64,000 bases of DNA from Streptomyces fradiae (GTDB lineage: Bacteria > Actinomycetota > Actinomycetes > Streptomycetales > Streptomycetaceae): NCBI RefSeq assembly GCF_041270065.1, contig NZ_CP065958.1:1-64000 (forward strand), written 5' to 3'. This document shows positions 49,802-59,406 of the stretch, piece after piece. The notes beneath the pieces were generated by a model. It searched no databases and was not told the DNA's origin. It saw nothing but the letters and a program-made list of their open reading frames with translations. The stretch's first letter is position 1, and every line of letters begins with the position of its first letter. The translations under genes and the position numbers were made by a program.

Positions 49802-50224
49802 CCGGGAGCCGGCCAGGCACGCGATCGCGTCCGGCCACGTCCGGCCGCGGATTTGTCTGCAGGTTTTCACCATGGAAAGAGTGGGCGCGCGCCGCGAGAC
49901 TTGCCGCGACCAGCCGATCTTGCAGGGGGACGCCTCGATGGTGTGGATGACGGCACGCGAGGTAGGCACCGCGTCCTCGACCATCCCGGCCACGGGAGTG
50001 CCCGACGGCGCCAGACCGGCGTCCAGGGCGCACCTCTCCGGCAGCACCGAGTAGCGGCCGGCTCCCGGACTTCGGCGCAACGCTCCACCAGCGCCGCGAG
50101 ACGCGCGACAGCGCGCAGACACTCAGGCACCGCAGTGCCTCCGAGGTCCGGTCGAGCGCCCGTTTCCTGACCGGCTCGTGCCCACGTGCCGGGCCGACCG
50201 AAAACCCTCATGGAGTTCACCTTG
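49802..50224. other. Intergenic region, no gene recognised
   Basis: These 423 bases have weaker codon bias than either neighbour on both strands. Short open frames at 49872-50054 (+) and on the minus strand do not look convincing. GGAG at 50212-50215 is the ribosome site of the next gene. The stretch might contain a decayed gene. Confidence 0.4.
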
Positions 50225-52138
50225 ATGTACCGCAGACCACGCCGACGACGTGTGCTCGCCGCCCTTCCCGCGCTGATGGTCGGCGCGCTCCTCTCCCCGG
50301 CGGCGACCGCGAGCGCCTCCCCGGCAGCACCCGTCTCACCCGCAGGACCCGCGGCTCCGGAACCCGCGGCCCGGATCGACCTGGTGCTCGACCTGTCCGG
50401 GTCGATGAACGAGAACGACGCCGGCGGCCAGACCCGTCTCGCCGCCGCCAAGCAGGCCGTCACCCGGATCATCGACACGGCCCCCGGACAGGCCCCGTTG
50501 GGACTGCGCGTCTACGGCGCCACGTACCCGGGACAGGACAAGAAGCGGGGCTGTGCCGACACCCAGCAGGTCCTGCCGGTCACGCCGATGGACGGGGCGG
50601 CGCGTGCCGACGCCAAGCAGCGGGTGGCCGGGTTCAAGGCGGTCGGGTTCACCCCGATCGGCGTCTCGCTCCGCGAAGCCGCCAAGGACCTCGGCACGAG
50701 CGGCAGGCGCCGCATCGTCCTGGTCTCGGACGGTGAGGACACCTGCGCGCCGCCGCCTCCGTGCGACGTCGCCCGGGAGCTCAAGGCGCAGGGCGTCGAC
50801 CTCGCCGTGGACGTGGTCGGGTTCCGTACGCCCTCCTCGGCACGTGCGCAGCTGAAGTGCATCGCCGACGTGACCGACGGGTCGTACGCGGACGCCGACG
50901 ACGCCGACTCGCTCACCGCCGATCTGGGCACCCTGTTCCGCAAGGGATGGCGCACCTACCGCGCCACCGGAAAGCCGGTAGAGGGTTCCCTCAACGGCTG
51001 CCAGGACGCTCCGCTGGTCGCGCCCGGCCAGTACCTGGACAAGTTCACCGGCGGCCGCAACCTCTACTACAAGGTCAAGAAGCGCCCCGACCAGCGGCTG
51101 CAGGTGAGCGCCACCGCCGTCGCAGAGGAGGGGTACGGGCGCGGTGCCATCATCACCGTCGCGGCCGGGCCTGCGGGCGACGGTGAACCCCGCGCCTGGC
51201 TGAGGGAGTTCGACCAGTCCATGGGGTGGGCGAACATCATCACCACCGGAGGCCGCAGCAGGCCCGGAGCGGGCAACGAATCGCCCGCGCCGGACGACAC
51301 CGGCTGCATCATGGTCGAGAACGACATCACCGACTCCGGCGACAAGCCGATGCCCGTCGAGCTGCTCGTCGGCATCGCCGACAAGACGACCCAGGCGGCC
51401 GGAGCCCGGACTCCGGCGCCCCGCACCGGGGCCGAAGCCGAGGGCGGTTTCTCCTTCAACAGCGCCACCCCGATCGGACCGGGCACCCACCGGCAGTCCA
51501 TCGCCGTCGGCGAGGCGCCGTTCTGGCGGGTGGAGGTGAAGGCGGGCCAGAAGCTCACGGTCAAGGGCGGTGTGGACATCCCTGCCGACTTCCCCAACTC
51601 CGTCACCACCGGGTGGAACGTCACCGTCTACAACGCCATGCGTGAGGAGACGCTGTGCAATGAGGACAATGACGTGACCGAGCTCTTCGCGGGTCGGACG
51701 GGGCACATCGAGCGGGTCTGCGGGCCGTGGGAGATCACCGCGCCGGACGACACGAAGAGCCCCGACTCGAAGGGGTACGACGTGCCCGGCACGTACTACA
51801 TCCAGGCGCAGGTCGCCGAGCCGCACGACGAGGCGAAGGGCATCGTCGTGCCGATCTCGCTGACCGTGGACATCTCCGGCGCACCGCGTTCCGGGAACGG
51901 CCCGGTGTTCTTCTTCGGTGACGACGCCGCCCAGGGCCCCGCGCCGTCGGGCGCGACGGGGAACGGGGCCGAGAGCGGGAGCGCCAAGCAGGATGGGGCC
52001 GGCGACACGGCGGGTGCTGCCGCGAAGGACGACGGCTCGCTCGTCGGCGGGCTCGCCCTGCCGGTCGGCATCGGCGCCGGGGTCCTCCTGCTGGGCGGCA
52101 TCACCTTCTACGCCCTCAGGCGCCGCGGGACCGCCTGA
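50225..52138 (+). CDS. Membrane-anchored VWA-domain protein
   Basis: A 637-residue cell-surface protein. It has a Sec signal (RRPRRRRVLAALPALMVGAL, cleavage after ASA), then a von Willebrand factor A domain (about 48-240) with an intact MIDAS (DLSGSMN, Thr in GFTPIGVS, Asp in VLVSDGEDTC). A beta-rich region of about 350 residues follows, then a Gly/Ala/Ser-rich stretch, one membrane helix (GLALPVGIGAGVLLLGGITF) and a basic tail. It should bind a protein or matrix partner through a divalent metal. ATG 50225 is chosen because GGAG lies nine bases upstream. It is monocistronic. Confidence 0.9.
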   Translation: MYRRPRRRRVLAALPALMVGALLSPAATASASPAAPVSPAGPAAPEPAARIDLVLDLSGSMNENDAGGQTRLAAAKQAVTRIIDTAPGQAPLGLRVYGATYPGQDKKRGCADTQQVLPVTPMDGAARADAKQRVAGFKAVGFTPIGVSLREAAKDLGTSGRRRIVLVSDGEDTCAPPPPCDVARELKAQGVDLAVDVVGFRTPSSARAQLKCIADVTDGSYADADDADSLTADLGTLFRKGWRTYRATGKPVEGSLNGCQDAPLVAPGQYLDKFTGGRNLYYKVKKRPDQRLQVSATAVAEEGYGRGAIITVAAGPAGDGEPRAWLREFDQSMGWANIITTGGRSRPGAGNESPAPDDTGCIMVENDITDSGDKPMPVELLVGIADKTTQAAGARTPAPRTGAEAEGGFSFNSATPIGPGTHRQSIAVGEAPFWRVEVKAGQKLTVKGGVDIPADFPNSVTTGWNVTVYNAMREETLCNEDNDVTELFAGRTGHIERVCGPWEITAPDDTKSPDSKGYDVPGTYYIQAQVAEPHDEAKGIVVPISLTVDISGAPRSGNGPVFFFGDDAAQGPAPSGATGNGAESGSAKQDGAGDTAGAAAKDDGSLVGGLALPVGIGAGVLLLGGITFYALRRRGTA

Positions 52139-52160
52139 CAGCACCCCGCATCCGTCCCGT

Positions 52161-52192
52161 CCCGGCCCGGCCCGACGCGGGGCCGGGCCGGG
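52161..52192. terminator. Bidirectional 13-bp hairpin terminator
   Basis: CCCGGCCCGGCCC (52161-52173) pairs with GGGCCGGGCCGGG (52180-52192) around six bases, and outer bases extend the stem imperfectly. It separates two converging genes. Confidence 0.8.
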
Positions 52193-52239
52193 CGGGTGCG
52201 GATCCGTCGTACGTCAGCCTCGGACCGAGGCATGGAAGG

Positions 52240-52926
52240 TCACTTGGCGAGCGACTGCTTCACGGCCAGGTCCTCGCTGCCGGTCCAGTAGGTGACCTTG
52301 GGATCGTTGTCGATGTTCACGAAACCCATGCCGCCGGGCAGCGGGACATTCTGCTCGTAGCCCTCCGGAGAGAGGCTGACGCCCATCTTCTTCACCGCGG
52401 TCGTCGGCACGCCGGTCCGGAAGAGGCGAACGCCCGCGTACGCCTTCTTCCCCGGCTGGACCAGGAACTCCTCGAGCTGGGACTTCATGACGCTCGCCTG
52501 GTGGTGCGCGTCCTCGAAGACCACCGCGGGGTATCCGCCCAGGACGCACGCCTTGTCGCTGGTGTTGGTGGCTGTGAGGAGGATGTGCTGGAGCGAGTCG
52601 TGCGGCGAGGTCGACGCGGTGATCGTGAAGCTGTCGTCCGTGCACGGAGGGCCGGGGACGCCGTCGCCCCCGACGTCGCCTCCGCCGTCACCGCCCTTGC
52701 CGGGGCTGGTGCTGGGCGCGGCGGAGCCGGGCGCGGCCGAGCCGGGTGCGGCGGAGCCGGTACCGCCGCTCGGTGTGGCGGACGGGGTCGCGCTCGCGGT
52801 GCTGGACGGCGCGGTCCCCGCGCCCTCCGCCCCGGCGTCGGGGCTGCAGGCGGCGGTCGAGAGCAGCGCGGCGACGGCCGCCGCTCCCAGGGCGTAATTC
52901 CTCAAGGTCGTGCGTGCGGTACGCAT
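52240..52926 (-). CDS. DUF4232 lipoprotein
   Basis: A 228-residue exported lipoprotein with lipobox LSTAAC (Cys near residue 27). A low-complexity stretch contains three GSAAP repeats encoded by 15-base units. The DUF4232 beta-sandwich follows, with CTDDSFTITAS, LLTATNTSDKACVLGGYPAV and FVNIDNDPKVTYWTG. Two cysteines in the domain probably pair. GGGGGAA precedes the ATG by six bases. DUF4232 proteins are abundant surface proteins of unknown function in Streptomyces. Confidence 0.92.
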   Translation of the reverse strand: MRTARTTLRNYALGAAAVAALLSTAACSPDAGAEGAGTAPSSTASATPSATPSGGTGSAAPGSAAPGSAAPSTSPGKGGDGGGDVGGDGVPGPPCTDDSFTITASTSPHDSLQHILLTATNTSDKACVLGGYPAVVFEDAHHQASVMKSQLEEFLVQPGKKAYAGVRLFRTGVPTTAVKKMGVSLSPEGYEQNVPLPGGMGFVNIDNDPKVTYWTGSEDLAVKQSLAK

Positions 52927-53492
52927 GGTGGTTCCCCCGTGTGCGATTGCGTGATCGACGTGGCGTGATGCGGTGTGCCCTGTCGAGGGCACGCCGGCGG
53001 CGGGCGTCGTGGTCTCAGAAGATACGGACTCCCGACGGGGCCGGCGTCCCACACGGGGTTGAACTTCCGCGCCAACTTCCGCCGTATCCCCCCGGTTCCG
53101 CCGCCTCGCTCCGTCCTCCTCAGGTTGACCTCGATGCGCGGGGGACTCCAGAAGTCGACGGGAACGGTGAACTGCCGGCGGATGCCGGCCGCGCCGGCCT
53201 TCTTCTACGGTCGGCGTACCGGCTGGACGAGGAAGGCGTGGGTATGGCGCCTCGGTCGTCCCGCCGGCCGGCATGCTCGGCAGGGGGAAGCGCGGCCGTG
53301 CCGGGCCGCGGCCCGGCACGTGCCGACGCACGAGGGAGCCGGCGACGGTGTGGGCGGCAGGAGCGGCGACGGGGACGCTGCTGCCGCCCACGACCGGGCG
53401 GGAGCGGCGCCTGCCGAGAGCTGCCTCGCCGGCGACACTTTCGACTCACCCTGAGGAACGAGCAGTTGGGGACCGTCATCTACCATGTCCGG
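52927..53492. other. Intergenic region, no gene recognised
   Basis: The 566 bases between the divergent DUF4232 and kinase genes contain no convincing coding frame on either strand. I see no tRNA, palindrome or repeat of note. The last 30 bases have a TGAGGA ribosome-site-like sequence ahead of a TTG at 53466, an alternative start for the kinase. Confidence 0.45.
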
Positions 53493-54773
53493 ATGCCCGC
53501 GCTGCAGGCCCTCCGCCCACGGTTGGCGCCGGTGGCCCTGGCCGTCGGTTTCGCCGTCGCCGGCTGCCTGATCGGCACCTTCTACCACCCGGCGCCGTGG
53601 CGGCCGTTCGGCCCGGGGGCGTACCTGCTCACCCTGCTGATCGCCCTGCCTCTCGCGCTCCGGGAGAAGCGGGCGTTCGGCGTGCTCGTGGTCACGGGGG
53701 CGGGATTCGCCGGATATCTGCTCCTGGGGTATCAGCCCTCGCTCAACTTCTGGTGTCCGGCGGTGGCGTTCGTCTCCGTCTGCGCCCGCGAGCGGCGCGG
53801 CCGGGTCATCTGCGGCACGGTGCTGCTGGCTGTGGTCATCGCCCTCAGCGGGGTGTACGGCCGGCTTCCCTGGCCCGTGACGGTCGTGCAGGCGCTGATC
53901 GTGCCCGCCGTGGCCGGCGCCGTCGGGCTCACCCAGCGCCGACTCGCCCAGCGCAACGCGGAGTTGCGGCGGCTCACCCTCCTGCTCGACGAGCAGCAGC
54001 GCCAGGAGGCCCGGCGGGCGGTGCTCGACGAGCGCTTCCGGATCGCGCGCGAGCTCCACGACACGATCTCGCAGCACATGACCATCGTCACCCTGCAGAC
54101 CGGCCTCGCCCAGTACACCTTCCACTCCGATCCCGCCGCGGCCCACCAGGCGCTCGGCATCGCCGCCACCGCCGGACGCGAGACGCTGGACGACCTGCGC
54201 CGCCTCCTGGTCGTGCTCCGTACGTACGATCTCGGCGGAGGCGGCAACGGCGCGACGAGCAGCGCACAGGGCCCGTCCGTCTCCGTGGACCCGTCCGCGC
54301 CGATCCCCGACGACCTGCTCGCCGGCATCGACCGCATCCTCGCACTCGCCGAGCGCCTCGAAGCGGCCGGTCTGCGTGTCGTCGTGCACTTCTCCGGGGC
54401 ACGACGCCCCCTGCACCCAGGGATCGAACTGTGCGCCTACCGCGTCGTCCAGGAGTCGCTCACCAACGTCGTCAAACACTCCGGGGCGCGTGCCGCCGAC
54501 GTCGCCGTCGCCTATCTGGACCAGGAACTGCGCGTGACGGTTCTGGACGAGGGGGCGGTGGACGATGCCCCAGGGCCGCTCACGAGCGCCCTCGGATCCG
54601 GGCACGGCTTGATCGGAATGCGGGAACGGGCGAAGATTTGGCACGGCTCGCTGACCGCCGAAGCCCGCCCGGGGGGTGGATTCCAGGTACGCCTCCGCAT
54701 CCCTCTGGAGCAGAACGCCGCTCCGCGGAACGACACCTTCCAGAATCGGGATCGGGACAGCGGCCGACCATGA
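53493..54773 (+). CDS. NarL-type sensor histidine kinase
   Basis: A 426-residue kinase of the HisKA_3 class. The N-terminal half has five to six membrane helices (VALAVGFAVAGCLIGTFY, YLLTLLIALPLAL, ICGTVLLAVVIALSGVY) and no large external loop, so it probably senses within or at the membrane. The dimerisation helix is FRIARELHDTISQHMTIV, with His189 as phosphosite. The ATPase domain has YRVVQESLTNVVKHS and GSGHGLIGMRERA. The start is uncertain (ATG 53493 or TTG 53466). The response regulator follows 30 bases later. Confidence 0.92.
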   Translation: MPALQALRPRLAPVALAVGFAVAGCLIGTFYHPAPWRPFGPGAYLLTLLIALPLALREKRAFGVLVVTGAGFAGYLLLGYQPSLNFWCPAVAFVSVCARERRGRVICGTVLLAVVIALSGVYGRLPWPVTVVQALIVPAVAGAVGLTQRRLAQRNAELRRLTLLLDEQQRQEARRAVLDERFRIARELHDTISQHMTIVTLQTGLAQYTFHSDPAAAHQALGIAATAGRETLDDLRRLLVVLRTYDLGGGGNGATSSAQGPSVSVDPSAPIPDDLLAGIDRILALAERLEAAGLRVVVHFSGARRPLHPGIELCAYRVVQESLTNVVKHSGARAADVAVAYLDQELRVTVLDEGAVDDAPGPLTSALGSGHGLIGMRERAKIWHGSLTAEARPGGGFQVRLRIPLEQNAAPRNDTFQNRDRDSGRP

Positions 54774-54803
54774 CGTGAGCGACACCCGAGGCCGAGGAGC
54801 GCT

Positions 54804-55535
54804 GTGGCCCGCATCCTGGTGGTGGACGACCAGCACCTGATCCGTGCCGGCATCGTCACGCTGCTGCGCACGGTCGACGGGCTGGGCCCGATCGTGGAGG
54901 CCTCGGACGGCGAGGAGGCCGTCGCCGCGGCCCGCGAGCACCGCCCCGATCTCATCCTGATGGACATCTACATGCCCCGTCTCAGCGGACTCGCCGCCGC
55001 CGAGCGGATCCTCGCCCTCGGTCTCGACCCGGCTCCGCGGATCGTCGTCCTCACCACGTTCGACGAGGACGAGTTCGTCTACGCGGCCCTGCGCGCCGGC
55101 TGCACCGGCTTCCTGCTGAAGGACATGCCGCCCGAGCAGCTCCTCAGCGCCGTCAACGCGACCCTCTCCGCCGACCTCCTGGTCGCGCCGGCCCGCATCC
55201 GCCGCCTCATCCAGAAGCACACCGTCCCCGATCAGCAGCGTCAGCAGACGGTCCGGCCCGGGGGCGACGCGACGAGCCTGCTCACCGGACGCGAGAGCGA
55301 GGTGCTCGGCCTGGTCGCCCAGGGCCTGGCCAATGAGGAGATCGCCGAGCGCCTGTGCGTCAGCGATTCCACCGTCAAGACCCACCTCCACCGGCTCATG
55401 GCCAAGCTGAACCTCCGCAGCCGCGCCCAGGCGGTGGTGTTCGCGTACGAGTCGGGCATCGCGCGCGTCGGCGAAGGCCCCGCGCTGCCGGGCGGGCGGG
55501 GCGGGTCAGGCGGGTCGGGCGGGCCGGGCGCCTGA
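54804..55535 (+). CDS. NarL/LuxR-family response regulator
   Basis: A 243-residue regulator starting at a GTG. The receiver domain has Asp54 as phospho-acceptor (LILMDIYMPR), Thr in VVLTTFDEDE and Lys in FLLKDMPPEQ. The C-terminal LuxR helix-turn-helix reads LTGRESEVLGLVAQGLANEE and STVKTHLHRLMAKLNLRSR. A Gly/Ser-rich tail ends the protein. It is partner of the upstream kinase; the targets are unknown. Confidence 0.95.
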   Translation: MARILVVDDQHLIRAGIVTLLRTVDGLGPIVEASDGEEAVAAAREHRPDLILMDIYMPRLSGLAAAERILALGLDPAPRIVVLTTFDEDEFVYAALRAGCTGFLLKDMPPEQLLSAVNATLSADLLVAPARIRRLIQKHTVPDQQRQQTVRPGGDATSLLTGRESEVLGLVAQGLANEEIAERLCVSDSTVKTHLHRLMAKLNLRSRAQAVVFAYESGIARVGEGPALPGGRGGSGGSGGPGA

Positions 55536-55568
55536 GATCGCCGTACGGCGGTGGCGGCGCCGCCCGAT

Positions 55569-56819
55569 TCACCGGCGTCCGTCGTCCAGCAAGGCGCAGA
55601 CGAACTTCTCCTCGGTGGCCCGCAGTCGGGCGAGCAGGGCCGGGTCGAGCGTGAGCTGGCTGGTCACGGAGACGGTGATCGTGCGGCGGCCGTCCCGGGT
55701 GGCGGCGGCGAACTGGGTGTAGCCGGGGGTGTTGCCGGTGTGGCCGAAGACGGTGCCGCAGCGGGTGGTGTAGCGGAACAGCGCGAGCCCGGCCGCGTTG
55801 CTGCCCGGACCGGCGGGTTCGGAGGCGCCGCCTGGCAGGAAGTCCTGCTGGGCATGGCGGGTGGCCGGGCTCAGCAGCGTCGGGCCGGCATAGCCGCCGA
55901 TGAAGGCGGAGAGGTCGCGAGGTGTGGAGACGATGCCGCCCGAGGCCCACGCGCCGGACGCGCTGATCGCCTCGCTGACGTCCTCCGGTGCCTCGCCGGG
56001 GGTCGTGTCGTAGCCGTGCAGGTAGGGGCGGGGCAGCCGGTAGCCCTGCGGCAGGCTGGTCTGGTGAAGGCCGAGCGGCCGGTACACCAGCTCGCGCAGC
56101 AGCGACTCGTACGGGCGCCCGGTGACCTGTTCGGACATCAACGCGACGGCGATGTTGTCGGAGTTCGAGTAGCCGTAGCGGCTGCCGGGCTTGAAGGCCA
56201 GGTCCTGGTCGGCGACGAAGTCCAGCAGCCGGCGGGAGTCGAAGTGGTGGCGGGGGTCGGCGCGGACGATGTCCTGGAACGCCTGGCTCCGGCTGAAGTC
56301 GGGCAGGCCGCTGGTGTGCTGCAGGAGCTGTCGCAGCGTCACCTTGTGCCAGGCGGCGGGGAGGTGGGGCAGTCGTCTGCCGATCGTGTCGTCGAGGGCG
56401 AGGGCCCGTCGGTCCACGAGGCTGAGCGCCACCGCTCCGCTGAAGGCCTTGGCCGCACTCGCGATCCGCATGTGGTCGCCGGTCCTGGGCGGGCGTCCGG
56501 TGCCCAGCTCCGCCGCACCGGCCCGGTAGACCCGCCGATCACCGTCCCGGGTGAGCACGGCGATCACGCCAGGCGGACCGCCCGGCGCGGCCACCAGGTC
56601 GGCCAGGGCGCGCTGCAGACCCTTGTCATGAGGACCACCGTGCGGGCCGTCGCCCTGAGGGCCCTTGTCGTGAGGGCCCTGGGCGGCGGGTGACGGTACG
56701 TCGGCGGAGACCGGGGTCGCCAGCAGTCCGGTCAGCACGGCCCCGGCCACAAGGGCCGTGCCGACGGCACGCCGGGCAGCGCGCCGGCCGATGCCGGCTG
56801 CGGGGGCGGGTACGGGCAC
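55569..56819 (-). CDS. Secreted serine hydrolase, beta-lactamase/DD-peptidase family
   Basis: A 416-residue exported enzyme of the class C beta-lactamase/D-Ala-D-Ala carboxypeptidase (S12) family. The GTG at 56819 follows AGGAGG by six bases and yields a signal peptide (ARRAVGTALVAGAVLTGLLA, cleavage near SAD). The catalytic motifs are SxxK in RIASAAKAFSG, YxN in YGYSNSD and HTG in FGHTGNTPG. Spacing and the QLLQHTSGLPDF segment fit the R61-like carboxypeptidases and esterases. His/Gly/Pro repeats lie between the signal and the domain. It may trim peptidoglycan or act as an esterase; resistance activity cannot be inferred. Confidence 0.92.
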   Translation of the reverse strand: MPVPAPAAGIGRRAARRAVGTALVAGAVLTGLLATPVSADVPSPAAQGPHDKGPQGDGPHGGPHDKGLQRALADLVAAPGGPPGVIAVLTRDGDRRVYRAGAAELGTGRPPRTGDHMRIASAAKAFSGAVALSLVDRRALALDDTIGRRLPHLPAAWHKVTLRQLLQHTSGLPDFSRSQAFQDIVRADPRHHFDSRRLLDFVADQDLAFKPGSRYGYSNSDNIAVALMSEQVTGRPYESLLRELVYRPLGLHQTSLPQGYRLPRPYLHGYDTTPGEAPEDVSEAISASGAWASGGIVSTPRDLSAFIGGYAGPTLLSPATRHAQQDFLPGGASEPAGPGSNAAGLALFRYTTRCGTVFGHTGNTPGYTQFAAATRDGRRTITVSVTSQLTLDPALLARLRATEEKFVCALLDDGRR

Positions 56820-57002
56820 GTGTTTCCTCCTCGGGCGCGGTGCGGACGCCTGCCGGCCCGGCAGGCGTCCGATGCACCCAGCATCGAGCCCCTCCCCCGC
56901 CGCCGCTCCTCCACCGCGCCCCCTCTGCGCCATCTGGCCCTGATCGCGCTCACCGAAACTCGGTGGCCGCGCGGGCCGGCGGGTGCCATGCTTCAGGCAC
57001 CA

Positions 57003-57076
57003 AGGGGTGTAGCTCAGATGGCCAGAGCGCCGGTCTCCAAAACCGGATGCCGCAGGTTCGACTCCTGTCACCCCTG
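57003..57076 (+). tRNA. tRNA-Trp (anticodon CCA)
   Basis: A complete cloverleaf: acceptor AGGGGTG with CACCCCT, D-arm GCTC...GAGC, anticodon arm CCGGT-CTCCAAA-ACCGG with anticodon CCA, T-arm GCAGG-TTCGACT-CCTGT and discriminator G. The CCA end is encoded (57077-57079). It lies between the hydrolase and DUF5954 genes with no other RNA gene nearby. Confidence 0.96.
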
Positions 57077-57232
57077 CCACGATCCACAGCAGGTCCGCGT
57101 CCTGCGCGCCGAGCCCGCGACCCGTCAGCGACGGTGAGGCACCGGCGGCGCGTTCACCCCGGAGTGGTGCTTTCACCACACAATCCGGCGAATCCGTGAT
57201 GCGTCCGCGTGGTTTGCCGCCAGGATGTCGGC

Positions 57233-58354
57233 ATGAGCCATAAGGGTGCGGGGCCGGCCGGATGGCCGGTGGTGGTGAGGGTTCCTGTGGAGCCGGTGGA
57301 GGCCGCGGTCGAGGCCGATGCCCGTGACGCGGCGATGAACAGCAACGTTCTGGCGGTGCGGGGCCCGCTGTTCGGGGTGATGGCGCAGGGCGAGGCCGAC
57401 GGGCGGTGCTGGCGGGTGGTCGTCGAGGTCACCCATGGCGGCCCGCAGGAGGCCCGTGACGGGCTGAACTCCCTGCTGTGGTTCCGGGCGAAGGACGACA
57501 CCGAGGACAGAACGGAGCGGCGCGCGCTGCTCGCGGCGGTCGCCCGGCTGGAGACGGAGCGCGTCGACGAACTCACCGTGCTCGGCACCCGCTACCGCGT
57601 GGTGAGGGCCGACGAGTACACGGGCATGGACGCGCACGGCGACGTCGAACCGCCACGGCCCACCGACCCCGAACCCCTCACCCCCGACTGGGACCGCCGC
57701 AGGCACAGCCCGCGCATCGACGAAGGCCTGGTGCTGGGCCCGGACACGCCCGTCTCCCCTGTCCAGGCGGCCGAGCGGCTGTCACTGCGCTCCTTCGTCT
57801 ACACCGGGACCAGGTTCCCCGCCCGTGTGCGGCGCGACTCCGAGCGGGCCGTGGAGAGCCACCCCGACGTCCTGCTCATGCCCGCTCTGTTCAGGATCAT
57901 GGAGCGGTCCGGCGACGAGCCGTGGTCCACCGGCAGCGGCCTGCACGCCACCGCCCACGACGCGCGCCGGACCCTGGACTTCTCCCTGGTCTGGTGGGAG
58001 CCACGCGCACGCGGCCTGATCCCGCGGGACGTCCTGGGCGACCTTCACAAGCCGGTCGACGCCCGTACCCTCGTCGCCGAGGGCACCGACCCGGCGGTCG
58101 AGGAACTCGCGGTGCTCGCCGAGGCGGCGGACCGCGTCCGTGCGGAACGACTCAACGAGATCGAGGTGAACGGCACCGTCTCCCGGATCGGCCGCATCCG
58201 CCGCCTGCTGCGCTGGGGCCCCGACGGACCGGAAGGCCCGCGCCCGTCCGACCTCGACAGCCAGGATCCGTGCCGGCTCCACCCGCTGCTCGACGAGGAC
58301 GGCGTGATCCATTACGAGGACTCCGAGGAGGAGGACGAGGACGCGGCCCCGTAG
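57233..58354 (+). CDS. DUF5954 family protein
   Basis: A 373-residue cytoplasmic protein of the actinobacterial DUF5954 family, function unknown. It begins MSHKGAGPAGWPVVVRVPVE and shows the family's VRGPLFGVMAQGE and LNSLLWFRAKDD segments early, and LSLRSFVYTGTRFP and DFSLVWWEPRARGLIP in the second half, where a helix-rich region ends in a run of acidic residues. Start ATG 57233 is preceded by AGGA at a long spacing. It follows the tRNA gene by 157 bases and is probably transcribed on its own. Confidence 0.82.
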   Translation: MSHKGAGPAGWPVVVRVPVEPVEAAVEADARDAAMNSNVLAVRGPLFGVMAQGEADGRCWRVVVEVTHGGPQEARDGLNSLLWFRAKDDTEDRTERRALLAAVARLETERVDELTVLGTRYRVVRADEYTGMDAHGDVEPPRPTDPEPLTPDWDRRRHSPRIDEGLVLGPDTPVSPVQAAERLSLRSFVYTGTRFPARVRRDSERAVESHPDVLLMPALFRIMERSGDEPWSTGSGLHATAHDARRTLDFSLVWWEPRARGLIPRDVLGDLHKPVDARTLVAEGTDPAVEELAVLAEAADRVRAERLNEIEVNGTVSRIGRIRRLLRWGPDGPEGPRPSDLDSQDPCRLHPLLDEDGVIHYEDSEEEDEDAAP

Positions 58355-58399
58355 GACCTCGAAGCGCCAGCGCTTCCCCTCCCCCGCCGCCTCCAGAAC

Positions 58400-58424
58400 G
58401 GTCCGAGCGGAAAACCGCTCGACC
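58400..58424. terminator. Hairpin terminator with AAAA loop
   Basis: GGT-c-CGAGCGG (58400-58410) pairs with CCGCTCG-ACC (58415-58424) around AAAA, with one bulged C. It lies between converging genes. Confidence 0.7.
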
Positions 58425-58474
58425 GAGAACCGCCCGCACGAGTAGGCGTTCGCCCCGCGCGAGCGGAGACCCGG

Positions 58475-59185
58475 CTACCGGCAGAACTTGTCGGGGAACT
58501 GCGCGATGATCCCCCTGGAGAGGATGTCGGACAGCATCATCATGTGGTCGAAGGCCGCGTCGTAGTCCTTGATGGCCTTCGGGTAGTCGCCGTTGAGCAG
58601 GTCGGTGGCGTAGACGGTGGTCTGGTCGATGTGCTGCCTCAGGGCGGGGCGCGTGACGGACTTCGGCCACTGCTTGGGATTGGCCGCGGTGAGGAAGTCG
58701 GCGATGTCCTCGGCGTTGGCGTACCAGTCGTCCAGCGCCTTCTGCAGGGCCTGCTGGTCGCCCGCCTGCGCGGCCTCGAGGACCGGCACCGCCTGCTGGA
58801 TGTGCGTGGTCAGCAGCGCGGCCAGCTGGTCTCCGGCGGCCTGGCCGTAGTACGGAACGATCGCGGCGCCCAGGTCCTGCTGGTTCCGCAGGAGCCGGTC
58901 CAGGGACGGCTGCAGGGCCTGCGGGTTGTGGAAGAACGCGTCGACCGTCACGTACGTCCACTGCATGTGGTCGCCCCACAGTTCACGCAGCGTGGTGTAG
59001 AGCGCGATCTCCTTCTTCGGGTCCTTCGCGTGCGGGCCGTCACCGAAGGCGGTGCCGGCCGCGGCCGGTGCCGGCGCGGTCTCGGCGGAGCCGGCGGTGG
59101 TGTAGCCGGTGAGCAGGGTTCCCGCGATGGCCAGGGCCGCCGTCGCGGACGCGACACGGTGACGGCGTCGGAGCACTCCGGTCAT
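58475..59185 (-). CDS. Secreted helical protein, 236 aa
   Basis: An exported protein of unknown function. The signal peptide reads RRRHRVASATAALAIAGTLL, with cleavage near the GSA at residue 34. The mature part is almost wholly helical and conserved-looking: YTTLRELWGDHMQWTYVTVD, LRNQQDLGAAIVPYYG, LLTTHIQQAVPVL, YDAAFDHMMMLSDILSRGII. The regularly spaced His and Asp/Glu residues could bind metal in a four-helix bundle, but this is inference. Only one cysteine is present, three residues from the end in the mature protein. It lies downstream of the kinase gene on the same strand with a 221-base gap. Confidence 0.8.
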   Translation of the reverse strand: MTGVLRRRHRVASATAALAIAGTLLTGYTTAGSAETAPAPAAAGTAFGDGPHAKDPKKEIALYTTLRELWGDHMQWTYVTVDAFFHNPQALQPSLDRLLRNQQDLGAAIVPYYGQAAGDQLAALLTTHIQQAVPVLEAAQAGDQQALQKALDDWYANAEDIADFLTAANPKQWPKSVTRPALRQHIDQTTVYATDLLNGDYPKAIKDYDAAFDHMMMLSDILSRGIIAQFPDKFCR

Positions 59186-59406
59186 GACTGTCTCCTTTCG
59201 GGGGCGCGCCGCCGGGCGGCGCGCCGAGGACGGCCGATGGAGCGCCCCCGCGCCCCTACGGTCGGTGACCGATGGTCACGAACAGTGAGTGTTCGGGACC
59301 GGGGGCGTCCCTACCACCGAGGGCGATCCGACTGGGGGAACTCCCGTGCCGACCGGGGGAAGGCGCCAGGGGAAGATGCCCGAACGCCGACCGCGTCCCA
59401 GCGGTC

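Noticed and set aside
49867..50122. Possible degraded gene between the MFS and VWA genes
   Set aside because: Fragments in several frames look weakly protein-like, but none matches a family I know and codon bias is poor.
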